A stretch of DNA of 58,603 nt from CAYYJM01 sp964471755 (GCA_964471755.1 CAYYJM010000003.1:1-58603); one strand, 5' to 3'; counted from the stretch's first letter, positions 43,980 through 53,769 are shown. Notes: generated by a model from the letters alone, not told the origin. A program made the numbers and translations.

Positions 43980-44033
43980 GTTTGCGTCTTCGCCGCGTAT
44001 CGGCAGTCATGGGGCTGACGCCCCACGCTCGCC
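43953..44033. repeat. 81-bp palindromic element, copy 2
   Basis: Arms 43953-43979 and 44007-44033 are perfect 27-bp inverted repeats. Together with copy 1 (4315-4395) the total length is exactly 81 bp, the arms differ at two positions or fewer, and the spacers match at 18 of 27. It overlaps the last codons of aroK. Confidence 0.92.
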
Positions 44034-44048
44034 GGGAAACACACCTTC

Positions 44049-45122
44049 ATGCTGCCGGTCGTTCTGCTCCTCGTGTTCCTCGTCGGCTGCGTGGTGGGCG
44101 GCTTCCTCAACTTCTGCGCCGCGCGACTGCCGTACGAGAAGAGCCTTCTCTGGCCGGGGCCTCGCTGCTTCACCTGCTTCCAGCGGATGCGCTGGTACGA
44201 GTGCGTCCCGGTCCTGGGTTACTTCCTCGCCGGCAGACGATGTCCGACCTGTGGCGTGCAACGCTCGCTGCTGACGCCGATCGTCGAGGTGCTGACCGGT
44301 CTGGCGTTCGTCGGCCTGTTCTACCTGGAGATCATCCGCAACGTGATGGATCTGCCGACCCTGAAGCCGTACGCCGAGGCGATCGGCCGGGGCGAGGTGC
44401 CGGGCGTCGCGTGGACCGTCTTCGGCGTGCATGGCCTGCTCCTGGCTCTGCTCCTGCTCGTCTCGCTGTGCGACCTGGAGCATCTGGAGATCCCGCTCTC
44501 GGTGACGCTGACGGGAACCTGTCTGGGCCTGATCGTGTCGGTCCTGTGTCCCTGGCCCTGGCCCGGCACGCAGCCGCTGCCGCTGGCGACACCGGCCAAC
44601 CCGTTCCCGGACATGCAGCCCGGCCTCTATCCCTGGCCGGTCTGGCATGAGTTGCCGACGTGGCTGCCGCCGGGAAGCTGGCCGCTCGGCCTGGTCACTG
44701 GCCTGAGCGGAGCCCTGGCCGGCATGCTGGTTCTGCGCGGCGTCCGCTTTCTGTTCGGCCTCGGTCGCGGCATCGAGGGTCTGGGCCTGGGCGATGCCGA
44801 TCTGATGATGATGGCCGGGGCCTTCGTCGGCTGGCAGCCGGTGGTCATGGCCTTCTTCGTGGCGGTGCTGCCGGCCCTGGTCCTGGGGCTGCTGCAACTC
44901 GTCATCCGGGGCGATCACCCGATGCCGTTCGGGCCGCCGTTGTGTGCTGGCGTGCTGCTGACGCTCTGGCTCTGGCCCTGGCTGGGACATCAGTTCCAGC
45001 CGCTGTTGTGGAATGCCGAACTGCTGGTGATGCTCGTCGTCTTCGGAGCCGTGTTTCTGCTCGGGGCCGCGTTTCTGCTGCGGCTCCTGCGCGGCACCGG
45101 CTCGGAAGGGGCACGACCGTGA
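44049..45122 (+). CDS. Prepilin peptidase/N-methyltransferase (A24 family)
   Basis: 357 residues with about seven to eight membrane segments. The N-terminal domain has two CxxC pairs (CFTC and CPTC, about 40-80) for zinc binding. The peptidase signature includes the first catalytic Asp in CDLEHLEIP (about 141-149) and the second in LGLGDADLMMMAGAFVGW. It should cleave and N-methylate type IV pilin or type II secretion pseudopilin precursors. The domain between the two Asp motifs is longer than usual and Pro/Trp-rich (about 165-215). It starts 15 nt after the palindrome. Substrate genes are not in the window. Confidence 0.88.
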   Translation: MLPVVLLLVFLVGCVVGGFLNFCAARLPYEKSLLWPGPRCFTCFQRMRWYECVPVLGYFLAGRRCPTCGVQRSLLTPIVEVLTGLAFVGLFYLEIIRNVMDLPTLKPYAEAIGRGEVPGVAWTVFGVHGLLLALLLLVSLCDLEHLEIPLSVTLTGTCLGLIVSVLCPWPWPGTQPLPLATPANPFPDMQPGLYPWPVWHELPTWLPPGSWPLGLVTGLSGALAGMLVLRGVRFLFGLGRGIEGLGLGDADLMMMAGAFVGWQPVVMAFFVAVLPALVLGLLQLVIRGDHPMPFGPPLCAGVLLTLWLWPWLGHQFQPLLWNAELLVMLVVFGAVFLLGAAFLLRLLRGTGSEGARP

Positions 45123-45132
45123 GGGGGAACGC

Positions 45133-45744
45133 ATGGCCGGGATCGTGATCGTCGATTATGGGATGGCCAACCTGCGCAGCGTCCAGAAGGCGTTCGAGCG
45201 ATTCGGCCACGCGGCGACGATCTCGCCCCGACCCGAGGACATCGCCCAGGCCGACAAGGTGGTTCTGCCCGGCGTCGGAGCCTTTCGCGATGCGATCGCC
45301 CGGCTGCACGAGGCGCACCTGGCCGAGCCGCTCCGACGGCATGTCGAGCGGGATCGGCCCTTCTTCGGCATCTGCCTGGGCCTGCAACTCCTCTTCGAGC
45401 GATCGCTGGAGGAGGGCGAGCATACGGGCCTGGGTCTGTTCGCTGGCGACGTGGTTCGCTTCGCGGATCAGCCCGGCCTCAAGGTGCCGCACATGGGCTG
45501 GAACACGCTCCGGCTGAAGCAACGACCGCACCCGCTGGCCGGCGTGGCCGACGGGGCGAGCGTCTACTTCGTTCACTCGTACTATCCGGTGCCGCGCGAT
45601 GTCGAGGTGATCGCGACGGAGACGGACTATCCGACGCCGTTCTGCTCGGCGATCGCTCGTGGCCGACTGGTGGCGACGCAGTTCCATCCCGAGAAGAGTC
45701 AGGCCGTGGGCCTGGAGATGCTGCGTCGCTTCGCCGAGTGGTGA
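45133..45744 (+). CDS. hisH: Imidazole glycerol phosphate synthase, glutaminase subunit
   Basis: 203 residues, class I glutamine amidotransferase that feeds ammonia to HisF in histidine biosynthesis. The catalytic triad is visible: Cys in FFGICLGLQLLFE (about 76-88), His and Glu in QFHPEKSQ. VDYGMANLRSVQKAFE and VLPGVGAFRDA are conserved. It lies 10 nt after the prepilin peptidase and shares its direction. HisF is not in the window. It ends 4 nt before a convergent gene. Confidence 0.93.
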   Translation: MAGIVIVDYGMANLRSVQKAFERFGHAATISPRPEDIAQADKVVLPGVGAFRDAIARLHEAHLAEPLRRHVERDRPFFGICLGLQLLFERSLEEGEHTGLGLFAGDVVRFADQPGLKVPHMGWNTLRLKQRPHPLAGVADGASVYFVHSYYPVPRDVEVIATETDYPTPFCSAIARGRLVATQFHPEKSQAVGLEMLRRFAEW

Positions 45745-45748
45745 GCCC

Positions 45749-46285
45749 TCAGGTGTGAGATTCGTGCTGAAGAATCTCGGCGACGGCGGCCGGTTCGCGC
45801 AGGACGGAGGGACTGCCCCAGGAGCGCAACTCGGCGGCGTGATCGCGCTGGATGGCGGCGAGCTGTTCTTCCAGGGGCCGGAAGCGTTTCGGCCAGAGGC
45901 CCTCGAAAATGGCCCAGAGCAGGAGGATCGCCGCTGCGGAGCCGAGGCCGGCCGTCCAGCCGGCGATCTGGGCCTGGGAGTAGTTGGCGGTGACCTCCTG
46001 GAGGTACAGCGTGCAGACGGCGTTGCCGATGCCGATGCAGAGCGGGATGGCCACGCCGATGACGACAAGGGCGCGGATGCCCCACCAGATCCAGAGCCAG
46101 ACGTTGTGCCAGCGAGCGGCCTCATGGCAGCGGAGCAGGACGGCAAGACGTTTGGCCAGCAGCGATGGCCCAGTGCCAGGTCGGCCCGGCGAGCCCTCCG
46201 GACGCGGAGGCAGGCTGGGTGGGTTGGTCGGCAACGGCGTACTGCTCTGCTCGAGTTGCAGGTCGTGAATATCATGCGATGACAT
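45749..46285 (-). CDS. Small two-helix membrane protein, unknown function
   Basis: 178 residues starting at ATG 46285, after which the sequence is Pro/Ser-rich (about 10-40), then basic (KRLAVLLRC), two membrane segments (about 62-84 and 103-126) and a polar C terminus with PLEEQLAAIQRDHAAELRSW, perhaps a coiled coil. The longer frame upstream lacks a ribosome site. No family recognised. It converges on hisH with a 4-bp gap. Confidence 0.65.
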   Translation of the reverse strand: MSSHDIHDLQLEQSSTPLPTNPPSLPPRPEGSPGRPGTGPSLLAKRLAVLLRCHEAARWHNVWLWIWWGIRALVVIGVAIPLCIGIGNAVCTLYLQEVTANYSQAQIAGWTAGLGSAAAILLLWAIFEGLWPKRFRPLEEQLAAIQRDHAAELRSWGSPSVLREPAAVAEILQHESHT

Positions 46286-46425
46286 GAAGGGACTCCATAG
46301 TTGACGGGTCTTCGCTGGATATTCTACACACCCTGTCGATCCCGGGCATGGAGGTGTCCGGGGGAAGGGACTTGTGCAAGTACAGGGCGACCGCACTCGC
46401 TCAGTCCCTCCGACGCGAACGCCTG

Positions 46426-48567
46426 CTATCTCACCAGCATCCAGTCGAGCCTGGCATCCTTTGGTGCTGGTTTGTCGAATTCGACGGTAAAGCCGGTCGC
46501 TTCCTTCTTCACGATCGCGCGGTTTGTCAGCCAGTTTTGCTCGACGAACACGGTGTAATTCTCGTCCGTTTCCGCGATCGGGAAGGCGATGGTGATCCGG
46601 GTTTCGTTGGCCATCACCGCCACGTTCTTCCCGCGGAGATTCTTCGCCGGCGTGTCCTTGTCGCCGGACAGGCCGGTTGTGGTCACGGGACCTTCGACCT
46701 TGATGCCGGTTCCCTTGAAGGTGAACTCGCCGGTGTCGCGTTTGACGGTCAGGGACGCCGTTTTGGTCGTTTTGTCATCGCCGTACAGCCAGTGAATGGG
46801 TTGTTCACGGTTGTTCGGTTGCGCGAACAGAATCGCTGCGGAGGCCGTGTCGGCACTGAAATGAATGCCCGTGTTGCAGGCTCCTTCAAAGAAGAGGAGC
46901 TTGTTGAACGGTGGTTTGCCGTCGGCACGTCCCTTGTTGTCCTTCTCGATGGAACCGGAGCCGCCGCGAACCCACATGAGCGAGTCGCGGCCCACGGGGC
47001 CGTAATTCGCCACGTCAAAGACCGGAGCCGGGAACTTGCCGGGCACGTGATCCCAGATCCAGGTGCGGAATGGAATCGGCCGGAACGGATCGGGGCCGAT
47101 CGCCTGCTCGACGTCGTCGCCCGCGGCAAAGTCGGCAGGCGTGCCGTTGAATGGGGCCGGCGAGAGCTGGATGGTCCGCCGGGGATCGCTGACTCCTTCG
47201 GACACGTCGTAGGCGTTGGCACCCGGAGCGATCACGTACTTGAGCGGCTTGCCGTAATTTTCGGATCGGTAGAGGATCGGCGCTCCCAGGTTGTTCTTGG
47301 CACCCCACCAGTGGCGGGTGAAGGTCAGATCCTTGGTGCCGTCCTTGTTGATCTTCACCGCATGAATCAGGTACCAGCGACGGATTCGGGTGCCGCCGGG
47401 AACGTACTCGTTGGTCTCATCGACGGCGAAATATCGGCCGATCACGTCCTCGGTCACCGGCGCGTCGGCGGAGAGCCGGGTCTCACCACTGAGAGTGGCC
47501 GTCCCCGTGGTGATCCACCGGGCCGTGTTCAGGTTGATGATGGGTCGGCCCGTTCCGAGGGTTGGTCCATTCGTCTTCAGCTTCAAGGCGTGCGTCTCAG
47601 GGTTCCAGGCCTCGACTTTACCACGGTAGATGTTGGTGTCGCTCTGGACGAACGCGGCGTAGCAGACACCGTTCTCGTCGCCGGCCGTCGAGTGGACATC
47701 GCCCATGTAAAAGAAGCGAGCGTCCATGAGGTAGTTGTCGCCCTGTGAGTAGTTGCGACGCCAAACGCGGAAGTCGAAGGTCTGGTTTTCGGCGTGCGAG
47801 AACGTGTCGATGCTCAGGGCGTTGACGTGGTTCTTGTTGCTGAGAATGGTCCCCTTCGATACGTCGGTGTTACAGTCGGCAACGAGATACCACCGTTTCT
47901 TCTGGGCGTCGTAGCCGATCGACTTGACATACAACCGTTGCACGCCGGTGGTGGAGTAGAGCGTGTTGAGGAATTCGCCGGGAAACACGCCGCGGATGGT
48001 GGCGACATAGAACTTCTGATCCTTGCCGGCCTTCACTTCTTCCTGGAGCCAGTCGTGGTAGCTCGTCGAGCCGCGAAGGATGGTGTTCTTCATGGCGACC
48101 ATGGGGAAGTACCCCCAGTGCGGCAAGGCCTGGCCCTGTGGCAGGTTCAGGGTGCGCTCGATCTCCAGGCCGGTGGCCTGCGGCGGACGGATTCGTACGG
48201 TCCCGCTGCGGCCATCGATGACGGTCACGCCCGGCTTCGATCCCCACTGCCGGGTCGGCTCTGGCGGTTCTGGCTTTCGCCACTGCTCCTGCGTGGTGTT
48301 CCTGGGAGTCCATCCGGCCGCGGCGCTGGCCGGAATCATCAGGATGCCGCCGCCTGACGCGATGATGTCCCTGGACGCTTTCTGAAAGGTCGCTTCAGCG
48401 TCGGCCTGCTTTTCCACCGGCCCGAACTGGTCGAGCGAATAGACAAGTCCGTTCTTCACCATCGGACCTTTCCCGTCCGGTGCCTTGCCATCCTGCGCCT
48501 GCGAGGAAAAGAGTAGCGTGCTTGCCAGCATCACGATGCTGGTGAGAAGGATCCAGAAACGTCGCAT
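46426..48567 (-). CDS. Large secreted protein, possibly right-handed beta-helix-like, unknown function
   Basis: 713 residues. Start ATG 48567 opens a signal peptide (MRRFWILLTSIVMLASTLLF). The N-terminal region (QADAEATFQKASRDIIASGG then GILMIPA) resembles the entry to pectate-lyase-like beta helices. The middle (about 150-500) is rich in aromatic and Asn residues and beta strands. The last about 110 residues (from TGIHFSADTASAAILFAQ to LDWMLVR) form a compact beta domain like C-terminal caps of tail-fibre or lectin-type proteins. No catalytic motif is recognised. It may be a cell-surface or extracellular polysaccharide-interacting protein; that is inference. Confidence 0.65.
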   Translation of the reverse strand: MRRFWILLTSIVMLASTLLFSSQAQDGKAPDGKGPMVKNGLVYSLDQFGPVEKQADAEATFQKASRDIIASGGGILMIPASAAAGWTPRNTTQEQWRKPEPPEPTRQWGSKPGVTVIDGRSGTVRIRPPQATGLEIERTLNLPQGQALPHWGYFPMVAMKNTILRGSTSYHDWLQEEVKAGKDQKFYVATIRGVFPGEFLNTLYSTTGVQRLYVKSIGYDAQKKRWYLVADCNTDVSKGTILSNKNHVNALSIDTFSHAENQTFDFRVWRRNYSQGDNYLMDARFFYMGDVHSTAGDENGVCYAAFVQSDTNIYRGKVEAWNPETHALKLKTNGPTLGTGRPIINLNTARWITTGTATLSGETRLSADAPVTEDVIGRYFAVDETNEYVPGGTRIRRWYLIHAVKINKDGTKDLTFTRHWWGAKNNLGAPILYRSENYGKPLKYVIAPGANAYDVSEGVSDPRRTIQLSPAPFNGTPADFAAGDDVEQAIGPDPFRPIPFRTWIWDHVPGKFPAPVFDVANYGPVGRDSLMWVRGGSGSIEKDNKGRADGKPPFNKLLFFEGACNTGIHFSADTASAAILFAQPNNREQPIHWLYGDDKTTKTASLTVKRDTGEFTFKGTGIKVEGPVTTTGLSGDKDTPAKNLRGKNVAVMANETRITIAFPIAETDENYTVFVEQNWLTNRAIVKKEATGFTVEFDKPAPKDARLDWMLVR

Positions 48568-48825
48568 TGGTTGGGTTCCAGTCGAGAGGGACGGCCCTGG
48601 TTCAGCCGGAATGGATCTTCCGCGTGCCGTGAACGAGTGGGGAAAGTTACGCAACAGGGTTCACTGTATCGAAATGGACAGAGGTAGCGAAGATTCCTTC
48701 TTCGCCGTTACGGGGATGGCTACCGAGAAGGTGGGGTCGCCCACAAGGAGCGACGAACCGTGAATGGTCAGGATCGCATTGCAGTCGATGTGGCCACTGA
48801 TACCGGTTGTGAATGGATGGAGAAG

Positions 48826-48899
<74 letters not shown>

Positions 48900-48942
48900 C
48901 CGATGGTGATGCCGCCAGGGGCGAATCGCCAATCGTGTCCTT

Positions 48943-48971
48943 ACTATAGAGAGCGCCGCCAAGGCTGTCAA
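48943..48971 (-). promoter_or_regulatory. Promoter of tRNA-Arg
   Basis: On the minus strand: perfect TTGACA (48971-48966), 17-nt spacer, TATAGT (48948-48943). It lies 44 nt before the tRNA 5' end, leaving a 5' leader of roughly 37 nt. Confidence 0.8.
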
Positions 48972-49231
48972 TCGTCCCTGGCCCGGCGGTCTTCAGCAAA
49001 GCCGGAAAAATTTCGATCCGCCGGGCTCGACCACCGGGCGATCACGCCGGTACTGCTTCATCAGACGAACGGGCAAACCGACCCACCTGCGCCTGCCCTG
49101 GCGACGACTCCAGTTAGACCCGGCCAGCCGCTTCGCGATCCCGGTGAACCGCAGGCCGAGCGTTTGCCCCGGATGGGTCTGCGGGCAATCCTCCTACAGA
49201 ATCGCCATACAAGCGTCAGGAGGATGTCACT

Positions 49232-50140
49232 GTGAGCATTCGTAGCCGGATGATGCTGGCCGCCTTCCTCGGAGGCTGGCTGACGCAGGTTGGTTCGGCA
49301 GCGGAGCCGCCCCGTCTCGGGTTGGCCTCGAACACCCCGCTGCCAGCCGTCTCGTCCTCGCCCAACCAACAGTTGGCCGAGACCATCGCCAACCACCTGC
49401 GCCAGTCCGGCCAGTTGCGCGGGTTTACCGTCGATATCGTCGTCGCTGGCGGAGCCGTCGAACTGGAAGGGACCGTCTCCAACCAGCCCCAGCGCGAGGA
49501 GGTGCTTCGTCTGGTCCAGGGGGTTCCTGGCGTCGTGCGTGTCCGGGATCGACTGCGTCTGGTCGAACCCCTGACGCGCGTCCAGGCCATCGATCCAGGT
49601 ACGGCCGTGCCGCCTGGCTTTCAGCAGCCTGGCTTCCAGCTGCCAGGGGCCGGGATGCCGAACATGATCTTCCAGCCGGGCCCGGGGATTCCCAACACCC
49701 TGCCGCCGATTCCGCCCGATGGAGTCCGGAAGCCGGAGCAGATCGGGCCGCCACAGGAGGTCGTCCCGCCGGGTGGCGTACCGGGAGTGATCCAACCGCC
49801 GATCGTTGGCGGAGCGATGCCACCGATCCAGACCGTGCCGCAGGGCGGAGTTCCGGAGCCGGTGCCGCTCTTCGCCGCTCCGGGTCTGGGCTACCACAGT
49901 CTGAACCCGCCGCGCATGCCGCCGTACGCCTGGCCCACGTACGCCCCCTACAACAACTACTCGCGTGTCGCTTACCCCGAGGCGTATCCGTACAACGCCT
50001 GGCCGTTCATCGGCCCGATCCACCCGTTCCCGAAGGTCCCGCTCGGCTGGCGCTCGGTCAAGCTCCAGTGGGACGACGGCTACTGGTGGTTCAGTCGGAC
50101 GGCCACCCGTCACGACTGGTGGCGTCTCCGCTTCTATTGA
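49232..50140 (+). CDS. Secreted BON-domain protein, Pro-rich
   Basis: 302 residues from GTG 49232, with AGGAGG 8 nt upstream. Signal peptide about 1-23 (cleavage after SAA). BON domain about 45-110 (LAETIANHLRQSGQLRGFTV then VELEGTVSNQPQREEVLRLV), a fold that binds phospholipid or other hydrophobic ligands. The middle (about 125-215) is Pro/Gly/Gln-rich and disordered. The last about 90 residues are Tyr/Pro/Trp-rich (LQWDDGYWWFSR). Function not known; a role at the cell envelope is likely from the signal peptide and BON domain. It overlaps the convergent phosphoesterase by 7 bp. Confidence 0.78.
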   Translation: MSIRSRMMLAAFLGGWLTQVGSAAEPPRLGLASNTPLPAVSSSPNQQLAETIANHLRQSGQLRGFTVDIVVAGGAVELEGTVSNQPQREEVLRLVQGVPGVVRVRDRLRLVEPLTRVQAIDPGTAVPPGFQQPGFQLPGAGMPNMIFQPGPGIPNTLPPIPPDGVRKPEQIGPPQEVVPPGGVPGVIQPPIVGGAMPPIQTVPQGGVPEPVPLFAAPGLGYHSLNPPRMPPYAWPTYAPYNNYSRVAYPEAYPYNAWPFIGPIHPFPKVPLGWRSVKLQWDDGYWWFSRTATRHDWWRLRFY

Positions 50141-50844
50141 GCCGGTTTGCTCCGTTCCGGACCCACGACCTGCGGCGAGCCCACTCGCCACGGGTCGTGC
50201 CCATTCAACCGGGCACGCAACTCGACGGGGTCGCCGAAATCGAGGATCTCGTCACCGACGATCGCCAGGCAGCGAAAGCCGGCCCAGCGTCGATCGCCGA
50301 TCACGCCGACGCCGGCCGCCTCAGGCGAGAACGCCGGCAACACCAGACGATCGGGGCCGACCAGATAGCACGGAGCCTGCACCCGACCCGACACCCGCAG
50401 ACAGGGATGCTCATGGCCCTGGACGCACGGCTCCGACGGGAGCGGCCTGTCGCCGTGGAGGATTCGCCACTTTCCCAGGAGAAACCCCTCGGGATGCAGG
50501 GCCAGCCCCGGTCGCTCGGCGACGAGTCGATCGTGGTTGCCCGGCACCAGGCCGAGCAGCTCCAGGCCGACGCCGTGACACCAGGTCGTCAGTTGATCGG
50601 CCAGATGTTCCTCGTAGCCGGCCTCGAACAGGTCGCCGGCGATCAGCAGACGACGCGCCATGCTGGCCAGATCGGCGAGCGGGGCGAGATCGTCGGCGAC
50701 CAGCACCTCGGGCACGGCGTCGCCGCGTGTCTGACGCGATCGGCCATAACCGAGGTGAACGTCGGCGATGACGAGCGTGCCGGTCGGTTCGTGCAGCGCC
50801 GCTCGCTGTGGTGTCAGCAGCCAGTCTTCGTGGATGCGCATCAT
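50134..50844 (-). CDS. Calcineurin-like phosphoesterase, PdeM-type (ligase-associated)
   Basis: 236 residues. Metallophosphoesterase motifs: IADVHLGYG (DxH), LIAGDLFE (GDxxE), VPGNHDRL (GNHD), and a late GHEHP. Its neighbour, 226 bp further upstream on the same strand, is an Lhr-type helicase. This pair belongs to the ligase-associated DNA-damage-response module (PdeM endonuclease plus Lhr helicase), in which LigB or another ATP-dependent DNA ligase is usually present. The ligase is not in the window. Activity on DNA is inferred from the family. Confidence 0.82.
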   Translation of the reverse strand: MMRIHEDWLLTPQRAALHEPTGTLVIADVHLGYGRSRQTRGDAVPEVLVADDLAPLADLASMARRLLIAGDLFEAGYEEHLADQLTTWCHGVGLELLGLVPGNHDRLVAERPGLALHPEGFLLGKWRILHGDRPLPSEPCVQGHEHPCLRVSGRVQAPCYLVGPDRLVLPAFSPEAAGVGVIGDRRWAGFRCLAIVGDEILDFGDPVELRARLNGHDPWRVGSPQVVGPERSKPAQ

Positions 50845-50959
50845 GAGCCGATCGTCGCGCCGACCAGCCGGTCACAGATCTCGTCCTGTAAGTCGGTCAC
50901 GATGTCCTCCGTCGGGTGTTTCCCAAGGGTTGTGCTGGCGAGACGTTCTGACTTTCTCA

Positions 50960-51070
50960 CTTTTTTGGACTGCGGCGATTCTTCGCCGCTTTGGCTTTCT
51001 CACGGATGGGACGACCGAGTCAGAAAGTCAGAAAGGAAGAGCGGCAAAGAATTGCCGCAGTCCAAAAAAG
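50960..51070. repeat. 111-bp inverted-repeat element
   Basis: Arms 50960-51000 and 51030-51070, 41 bp each, starting CTTTTTTGGACTGCGGC and matching at about 35 of 41 positions. Each arm contains a short internal hairpin of the type GGCG-ATTCTT-CGCC. The element ends exactly one base before the stop codon of the helicase gene. It looks like a MITE/REP-like element; it might also act as a bidirectional terminator. Confidence 0.85.
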
Positions 51071-53707
51071 TTAGACCGGAGTCATGAGCGTCGCGTGCAA
51101 CCGGCGCAACGTCTCCTCCGGCGTCTCGACGATCTCCACGCCACCGAGGGCGGATTGCGTCCAGCTCTCCGCGAACGGCGACGGCTGGACCAGCCAGCGA
51201 CAGCGCAGCGGATGCGAACGCAATCGGCTCGTCCAGACGAGGGCCGCCGCTCCGTCGCAGACCTCACTCTCCAGTTCGCGCCGCGCCTGACGGAGCAGGA
51301 CGAAGCTTGTGTCATGGCGTTGACACTGCTCGAACAGTCGGCGGCGCGTCCAGCTCTCGCCGCCGACTCGGCCGCGCCGGCTTCCCTGCGGCTGACGCAG
51401 GATCATCAGTCCGGTCATCGCCACGCGGCCGAAGCGCTCGCGCAGGGCGAAGCTCGCCTCCAGGGCGGCCTGCAGATCCTCGCGGAATCGGGTCGCGTCG
51501 AGGAGCTTCCGCCACAGTGACGCCAGCGCGGAGCCGACCTCACGCGGATCGGGCTCCTGACCGGGTGGTGCCAGCGTCGGCAGCGGCAGCGGCCCACCTC
51601 GCGGCAGGAGCAGAAAGCCGAGGTCGGCGACGATGCTCGTACTCGATCGGCCATGATCACGCGCCAGCCGGTACGTCACGACGCGCGACAGGGCGTCATT
51701 GCCGGCCCGGTTCAGCGGCGTGTGGACGTAGTAGGCCGCGCCATACTCACCGGGCACCACCTCGACCAGGCAGGCCCCCTCCTCGGGGATCTCGCTGACA
51801 GCCTCCTGTCGCTCGAAGTACGCCGCGAGCTGCTCGCAGGCGTCCGGGCCGAGGGCGTACTCGGTGCGAAGGAGTTCCTCCAGGGCCGGCACGCCGTCGC
51901 GGAGCGTCTCGGCGGCCTGCACGCGCAGGGCGAACAGTCGGCCGGCCAACTCGGTGGACATCGGCCAGCCGCTGCCGGTCCAGAGCGGCAGCACCGGCCG
52001 CTGGGTCGAGTCGCGCACCAGGATCCAGTCCAGGCCCTTATCGCGCACCTCCAGTGACCGACCATCGAGCAGGAAGCGATCGCCCGGTTCCAGCCGCTCG
52101 GCAAAGGACGGATCGATTTCGCCGATCGCACGTCGTCGCGGTTCGAGATCCTCGCTCTCGGCCGGTGGATCGATCTCGATCTCGACGCGCACGCCCGGTT
52201 CGCCGAGGATGGTGCCGAGGTTCCGTCGCAGCAGTCGGGCCGTCCGGCCATCGACGATCGTCAGCGTGTCGAGCGAGCCGCGCAGTCGAGCCGGCAGCCA
52301 GGCGGTTCCGTCTCGACCGAGGCCTCGCAGGTAGGCGATGCATTCGTCGAAATCGGCCCGCTCCAGATGCTCGAACGGAGCCGCCCGGCGGACGAGGGCG
52401 AACAACTCGTCGGCGTCCCGGGTGCCGGCGCAGCAGAGGCCAACGATCTGCTGACAGAGGACGTCCAGCGGTGCATCGGCGAACGGGATCGGCTCACACT
52501 GGCCGGCCTGGCCCGATGCGGTGGTCACGGCCGCCTCCAGCAGTTCACCCGCACTGGCGACGAGGATCAGCCCGCGTCGCACGCGCCGCGGCCCATGTCC
52601 CGCGCGGCCGAGACGCTGTAGGAGGCGGACCACGTCGCCAGGCGGATGCACGAGGACGACCAGATCGACGCTGCCGATATCGACGCCCATCTCCAGGCTC
52701 GTGCTGCACACGACGGCCCGCAGTCGGCCGGCCTTCAAATCCGCCTCGACTTCGCGGCGGCGCTCGGCGGCCAGGCACGAGTGATGCACGGCGATCAGCG
52801 TGTCCCAGCCGGCCCGCTGGCCGCGCAGCACCCACGACAACCGCTCGGCCAGACGGCGTGACTGCGTGAAGATCAGCACGCTCCGGTTGGCCTCGATCTC
52901 GGGAATCAGGCGTTGGACCAGTTCCGCGAAAAACGTCCGATCGCTCGTCGTCGGCTGAATGCGCACCTCCAGCGCTGCGCTGGCCGGCACGGCGGCGATG
53001 TCGCAGGGTCGATCGACGCCGACCAGGTAGCGGGCGGCCTCGTCCAGCGGCGTCGCCGTGGCCGAGAGTCCGACACGGCCCAGGTGTCCGCCGGCGAGGC
53101 GTTCGAGCCGCTCCAGGCTGATCGCCAGGTCCGCTCCGCGCTTGCTGCCGGCCAGAGCGTGCAGTTCGTCCACGATGACCCAGTCCAGGTTCGCGAACAG
53201 ATCGTTCATCTCCGGCTGACTGAGCAGGATGGCCAGGCTCTCCGGCGTACTCAGCAGGATCTCGGGCGGCTCGGCCAGCAGTCGGCGGCGTTCCTCGGCG
53301 GAGGTGTCACCGTGACGGACGCCCAACCGCGGGAGGTTGCCCGAATCGCCGAGGTGAACGCCGATCTCGTCCAGGTGGCGTTGGAGATTGCGAGCCACGT
53401 CGTTGGTCAGGGCCTTGAGGGGGGACAGGTAGAGGACGCGCAGCCTTCCGCCGACACGCCACGGTGAGGCGGGACTCGTACCGGGAAGCAGGCCGTTCAG
53501 CAGGGGCAGGAACGCGGCCAGGGTCTTGCCCTGGCCGGTCGGTGCGCTGAGGAGCAGATTCCGGCCGGCGAGCAGTGACGGCCAGGCGAGAGCCTGCACC
53601 GGCGTCGGTTGACCGAACGTGGCGCGGAACCACGCCTGGACGGCCGGCAAGAACGGCGTCAAGGCCGCGTCTGTCGGAGCAGTGCTGGGAAGAAACGTCG
53701 GCGTCAT
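51071..53707 (-). CDS. Lhr-type DEXH-box helicase (ligase-associated)
   Basis: 878 residues. Walker A APTGQGKT (about 53-60), the DELH box in VDELHALAGSKRG, motif III LSATATP, motif V MGVDIGSVDLVV and motif VI QRLGRAGHGPRR belong to the Lhr core. The C-terminal half carries Lhr winged-helix and beta-rich modules. It should be an ATP-dependent 3'-5' helicase acting in DNA repair. ATG 53707 was chosen because homology starts a few residues on. It lies upstream of the PdeM-like gene on the same strand, with a palindromic element between. Confidence 0.9.
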   Translation of the reverse strand: MTPTFLPSTAPTDAALTPFLPAVQAWFRATFGQPTPVQALAWPSLLAGRNLLLSAPTGQGKTLAAFLPLLNGLLPGTSPASPWRVGGRLRVLYLSPLKALTNDVARNLQRHLDEIGVHLGDSGNLPRLGVRHGDTSAEERRRLLAEPPEILLSTPESLAILLSQPEMNDLFANLDWVIVDELHALAGSKRGADLAISLERLERLAGGHLGRVGLSATATPLDEAARYLVGVDRPCDIAAVPASAALEVRIQPTTSDRTFFAELVQRLIPEIEANRSVLIFTQSRRLAERLSWVLRGQRAGWDTLIAVHHSCLAAERRREVEADLKAGRLRAVVCSTSLEMGVDIGSVDLVVLVHPPGDVVRLLQRLGRAGHGPRRVRRGLILVASAGELLEAAVTTASGQAGQCEPIPFADAPLDVLCQQIVGLCCAGTRDADELFALVRRAAPFEHLERADFDECIAYLRGLGRDGTAWLPARLRGSLDTLTIVDGRTARLLRRNLGTILGEPGVRVEIEIDPPAESEDLEPRRRAIGEIDPSFAERLEPGDRFLLDGRSLEVRDKGLDWILVRDSTQRPVLPLWTGSGWPMSTELAGRLFALRVQAAETLRDGVPALEELLRTEYALGPDACEQLAAYFERQEAVSEIPEEGACLVEVVPGEYGAAYYVHTPLNRAGNDALSRVVTYRLARDHGRSSTSIVADLGFLLLPRGGPLPLPTLAPPGQEPDPREVGSALASLWRKLLDATRFREDLQAALEASFALRERFGRVAMTGLMILRQPQGSRRGRVGGESWTRRRLFEQCQRHDTSFVLLRQARRELESEVCDGAAALVWTSRLRSHPLRCRWLVQPSPFAESWTQSALGGVEIVETPEETLRRLHATLMTPV

Positions 53708-53769
53708 CGTGGCATTGTACGGAGTTGCAGTGGGTGGTGTCCTGCGAATCGTACCGTCGCGCGGTCTGT

